Of a stretch of 22,719 nt of DNA, positions 20,723 to 22,719 are shown one piece after another. This stretch comes from JBEIUL01 sp044356865 (GTDB lineage Bacteria; Planctomycetota; Phycisphaerae; Phycisphaerales; SM1A02). Below the pieces are notes generated by a model. That model worked only from the letters and a program-made list of their open reading frames with translations. It had not been told where the DNA came from and searched no databases. The stretch spans positions 1 through 22,719 of the forward strand of contig JBIKVN010000020.1 of NCBI GenBank assembly GCA_044356865.1, written 5' to 3'. The translations under genes and the position numbers were made by a program. Positions within the stretch are counted from its first letter, which is position 1. Each line of letters starts with the position of its first letter.

Positions 20723-21650
20723 CCGGCGAGCGCGAACGCCGCGCGAGCTCGTGCCGGACCCCGGCGAGGTTCATCGCCCGGTACGCCCGACCGAGAAACG
20801 ACGAGAGCCGCCCGTCGTCGACGCCCGCCGCGCGGGCCGCGGGTGCCAGCCGCTCCCGTGCCGCGGCCAGGGCCGCCTCGACGGACAGTTCGCCGCCCTC
20901 GACGCCCTCGGCGAGCGGCGTGAAGAGCGCGAGCTCCTCCTCGAGCCGGGCCCGGACGAGCGCGAGGTGCGCCGACCCGTCCTCGACGATCCCGCCGTGG
21001 GTCAGGGCGACGCGAAACGGCCCGCCCGACGCCTCGGCCGCGAGCCGCCCGAGCGAGTCGCGCCACGCGTCGCGGTCGAGGTCGGGCGGCGGCATCGGGA
21101 TCGAGATCCAGTCGCTGCCCGGCACCCGCATGCCCGCCGCGTCGCCGGTGAAAAGCGTGCGACCGCCCGAGGCGTCCTCGAGCATCCAGGCGTGGTGGTG
21201 TTTCGCGTGGCCGGGCGTGGCGATCGCCCGGAACCGGCCGCGGCCGAAGGGGACGCATGCGCGGTCCTCGACGGCGTCGATCGGACCCTCGACCGGATGC
21301 GGATCCCCGTACTCCCGCTCGTACCGCTCGCCGTGCACGAGCCGCGAACTTGCGACGAGCCGCTTCGGGTCGGCCAGATGCCGCAGCCCGAGGGGATGCA
21401 CCCGGATCCGCATCGCCGGGAACCGCCGCGCCAGATGCCCGGCGGCCCCGGCGTGGTCGAGGTGGATGTGGGTCAGGACCAGCTCGTCGATCCTCGCCGC
21501 CCCGAGCCGCCCGAGCGCCGCCTCGAGCGTCGCGAGGCACGCCGCCGGGCCGCACTCGACCAGCGCCGTCGCGCCCGCGTCGCGCACGAGGAACGCGCTT
21601 GCCGCCCCGGCCAGCCCGAGGTACCCAAGATCGATCGCGTCGATCCGCAT
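20709..21650 (-). CDS. Metallo-beta-lactamase-fold hydrolase
   Basis: The 313-residue protein carries the metal-binding THIHLDHAG (His61, His63, Asp65, His66). TPGHAKHHHAWMLED provides the next His ligand, GDAAG the bridging Asp and THGG a late His. The order fits the glyoxalase II-like branch of the fold. A C-terminal helical region of about 90 residues follows (from about residue 225), as in several MBL hydrolases with an extra helical cap. The substrate is not predictable. It lacks a signal peptide and should be cytoplasmic. ATG 21650 is chosen because the upstream frame is Arg/Ser-rich and because TATGCT lies exactly 6 nt ahead. It begins right after the terminator of the next gene and heads the MFS-metC unit. 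Confidence 0.88.
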   Translation of the reverse strand: MRIDAIDLGYLGLAGAASAFLVRDAGATALVECGPAACLATLEAALGRLGAARIDELVLTHIHLDHAGAAGHLARRFPAMRIRVHPLGLRHLADPKRLVASSRLVHGERYEREYGDPHPVEGPIDAVEDRACVPFGRGRFRAIATPGHAKHHHAWMLEDASGGRTLFTGDAAGMRVPGSDWISIPMPPPDLDRDAWRDSLGRLAAEASGGPFRVALTHGGIVEDGSAHLALVRARLEEELALFTPLAEGVEGGELSVEAALAAARERLAPAARAAGVDDGRLSSFLGRAYRAMNLAGVRHELARRSRSPGAVP

Positions 21651-21656
21651 GGCTGC

Positions 21657-21662
21657 AGCATA
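21657..21662 (-). promoter_or_regulatory. Putative -10 box of the MBL-fold gene (leaderless type)
   Basis: TATGCT on the minus strand ends exactly 6 nt before the ATG at 21650, and no Shine-Dalgarno sequence is present. The upstream T-run at 21671-21675 belongs to the terminator of the preceding gene, so the promoter must be squeezed between terminator and start. Confidence 0.45.
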
Positions 21663-21670
21663 CGAGGTCG

Positions 21671-21704
21671 AAAAAGACCGACGGGCGCGCTTCCTGCGCG
21701 CCCG
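21671..21704 (-). terminator. Intrinsic terminator of the secreted-protein gene
   Basis: A perfect 9-bp stem (21682-21690 with 21696-21704) with a 5-nt loop is followed on the minus strand by TCGGTC and TTTTT. It lies about 60 bp past the stop of the gene at 21765-22610 and is the clearest intrinsic terminator in the window. Confidence 0.8.
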
Positions 21705-21764
21705 GAGGTCCGTAAGGGAACAGAAGGTCCGTGTCCGCGGCATCGGGCCGCGGGAAGAGCCGGT

Positions 21765-22610
21765 TCAGTCGAAGGTCATGGTCTGCGCGGCCGGGCCGGG
21801 CGAGGTGTCGACGGCGAGAAGCTTCACGTCGGCCGAGCCGTTGCCGCCCGAGCCGACGTTCGTGATCCGCAGCCACTTGACGCTGGTCACCCCGAGCTGG
21901 GTCAGGTCGATCGTCGCCACTTTCAGTTCATAGGGCCCCGCGGCGGGCTGCCCGGCGCTCGTGAAGCGGCCGACCCAGATCTTGTCCGGCACGACGCTGC
22001 GGAGATCGACCGCCCGGACCTCGACCGGCGTCCCGAGGAGCGATCCCGTCTCGGTGCACGCCTGCACCCGAAGCACGCTGTTTCCCTGCTCCTCGAAGAT
22101 GAAGAGCTCGGGCCGCGGGTCGAACTCGAAGTTCGAGTCCCAGACCCGCGTCGCGAGCGAGACGGTCATCGAGAACTGCACGTTCGCCTTGAGTTCCGTG
22201 CGGTTGTTCAGGTTGTGGTTGGCGAGGGTCTGCTTCAGCTTCGCCGGGAAGAGCTTGAGGTCGTTCACCGAGATGGTGCTGGCGTTGCCGTCGCAGGCCT
22301 CGAGCCGGTGGCAGCCGGGCAGGCCGACCGAGGCTGCAAGGCCGTTCACCGTGCGGAAACAGCCGACGGTTCCCGAGTAGCCGAGTTGCCGGACCTCGGC
22401 CGGAAAGACGAACTGCGGGCTCTCGACGACCGCGCCGTCGGGAAACTCGATCCGGTCGAGCAGGACATCGGAGTTGATCGCCTGCCGCGAATCGCTGAAG
22501 CCCGGCGTCGAGTACAGCAGCCGGATCGGGGTGTCGGAGTTCTGGGCGAGCGCCGGTGCGGCCAGCGCGAGGCCAAGGGACAAGGTCGTGAGTCGTCGGT
22601 CGGTGTGCAT
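21765..22610 (-). CDS. Secreted protein of unknown function
   Basis: The 281-residue product begins with a signal peptide (LGLALAAPALA, predicted cut after residue 22), so it is exported. The rest looks beta-rich, with RLLYSTPGFSDSRQ near the mature N-terminus, FECDG-like spacing of four to five Cys residues (GCFRTV, GCHRLEACDGN, QACTETG), the segment RVWDSNFEFDPRPELFIFEEQGNSVLRVQA and a C-terminal LRITNVGSGGNGSADVKLLAVD. The last two stretches remind me of extracellular surface proteins whose C-terminal region has a ligand-like beta-sandwich, but no sorting signal is present. I cannot assign a family. GGGAGGGAA about 5 nt before the ATG supports the start. It has its own terminator and is probably monocistronic. 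Confidence 0.75.
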   Translation of the reverse strand: MHTDRRLTTLSLGLALAAPALAQNSDTPIRLLYSTPGFSDSRQAINSDVLLDRIEFPDGAVVESPQFVFPAEVRQLGYSGTVGCFRTVNGLAASVGLPGCHRLEACDGNASTISVNDLKLFPAKLKQTLANHNLNNRTELKANVQFSMTVSLATRVWDSNFEFDPRPELFIFEEQGNSVLRVQACTETGSLLGTPVEVRAVDLRSVVPDKIWVGRFTSAGQPAAGPYELKVATIDLTQLGVTSVKWLRITNVGSGGNGSADVKLLAVDTSPGPAAQTMTFD

Positions 22611-22719
22611 TCGGTTCCCTCCCGGTCGCGGCGGTCCTTGCGGGACCCGACGCGAGCCGTGAGAGACACCTTGGGAAGCGGCGGCGGCGAAGGGAAGCGG
22701 TCCGCACGGGAACCGGCGC
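22611..22719. other. Upstream region of the secreted-protein gene at the right edge
   Basis: These 109 bases contain the ribosome binding site of the secreted-protein gene (GGGAGGGAA on the minus strand) and no further recognisable gene. No TAnnnT box was seen, so the promoter may lie outside the window. Confidence 0.5.

Noticed and set aside
1..22719. Mobile elements, CRISPR arrays, tRNA and rRNA
   Set aside because: No transposase or integrase motif, no regular spacer-repeat array, and no tRNA or rRNA sequence was seen. The small tandem repeats are either coding (8097-8150) or single duplications.

Overview
The window looks like a high-GC chromosome segment (roughly 70% G+C by eye) from a planctomycete, most likely of the Phycisphaerae type. 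The evidence is a large secreted protein ending in a dockerin-like duplicated DxNxDGxxxxxDL tail and carrying DPxCCxxxWDxxCV cysteine modules, a small protein of a family I associate with Planctomycetes and Verrucomicrobia (Minf_1886 type), and a complete set of late peptidoglycan-precursor genes. No rRNA, tRNA, CRISPR array, insertion sequence or phage gene was seen.

Left part (1-6692, genes on the minus strand). An OmpA-type lipoprotein gene (5811-6692) is followed by a 1016-residue secreted repeat protein with a dockerin-like C-terminus (2370-5420). Next comes an MlaE-type lipid-transport permease (1394-2263), translationally coupled through a GTGA overlap to a Tat-exported transglutaminase-fold protein whose catalytic Cys and His appear to be replaced (222-1397). 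The first 221 bases hold a cluster of perfect hairpins and no recognisable gene.

Central part (7119-17564, genes on the plus strand). A small conserved protein, an AI-2E/PerM-family membrane protein, murE, murF, mraY, a class B penicillin-binding protein of PBP2 type, a RodA-type SEDS polymerase and rsmG follow each other closely. MurE, MurF and MraY make UDP-MurNAc-pentapeptide and lipid I; the PBP2/RodA pair would polymerise and cross-link the product. The MurE DNPR motif predicts meso-diaminopimelate peptidoglycan. The order resembles a dcw cluster in which murD-ftsW-murG is absent and an elongasome-type PBP2/RodA pair sits after mraY.

Right part (17568-22610, genes on the minus strand). 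A likely transcription unit runs leftwards: metallo-beta-lactamase-fold hydrolase, MFS transporter, cystathionine beta-lyase (MetC type), then two small unrecognised genes that overlap each other and end 3 bp from the rsmG stop. Upstream of it lies a secreted protein of unknown function with its own strong terminator.

The most systematic unexplained signal is regulatory. Several start codons lacking a Shine-Dalgarno sequence are preceded by a TAnnnT hexamer, three of them at exactly 6 nt from the ATG. Four sites share an almost identical (G/C)CGTA(C/G)ACTC block. This suggests one shared promoter class with frequent leaderless or near-leaderless transcripts.
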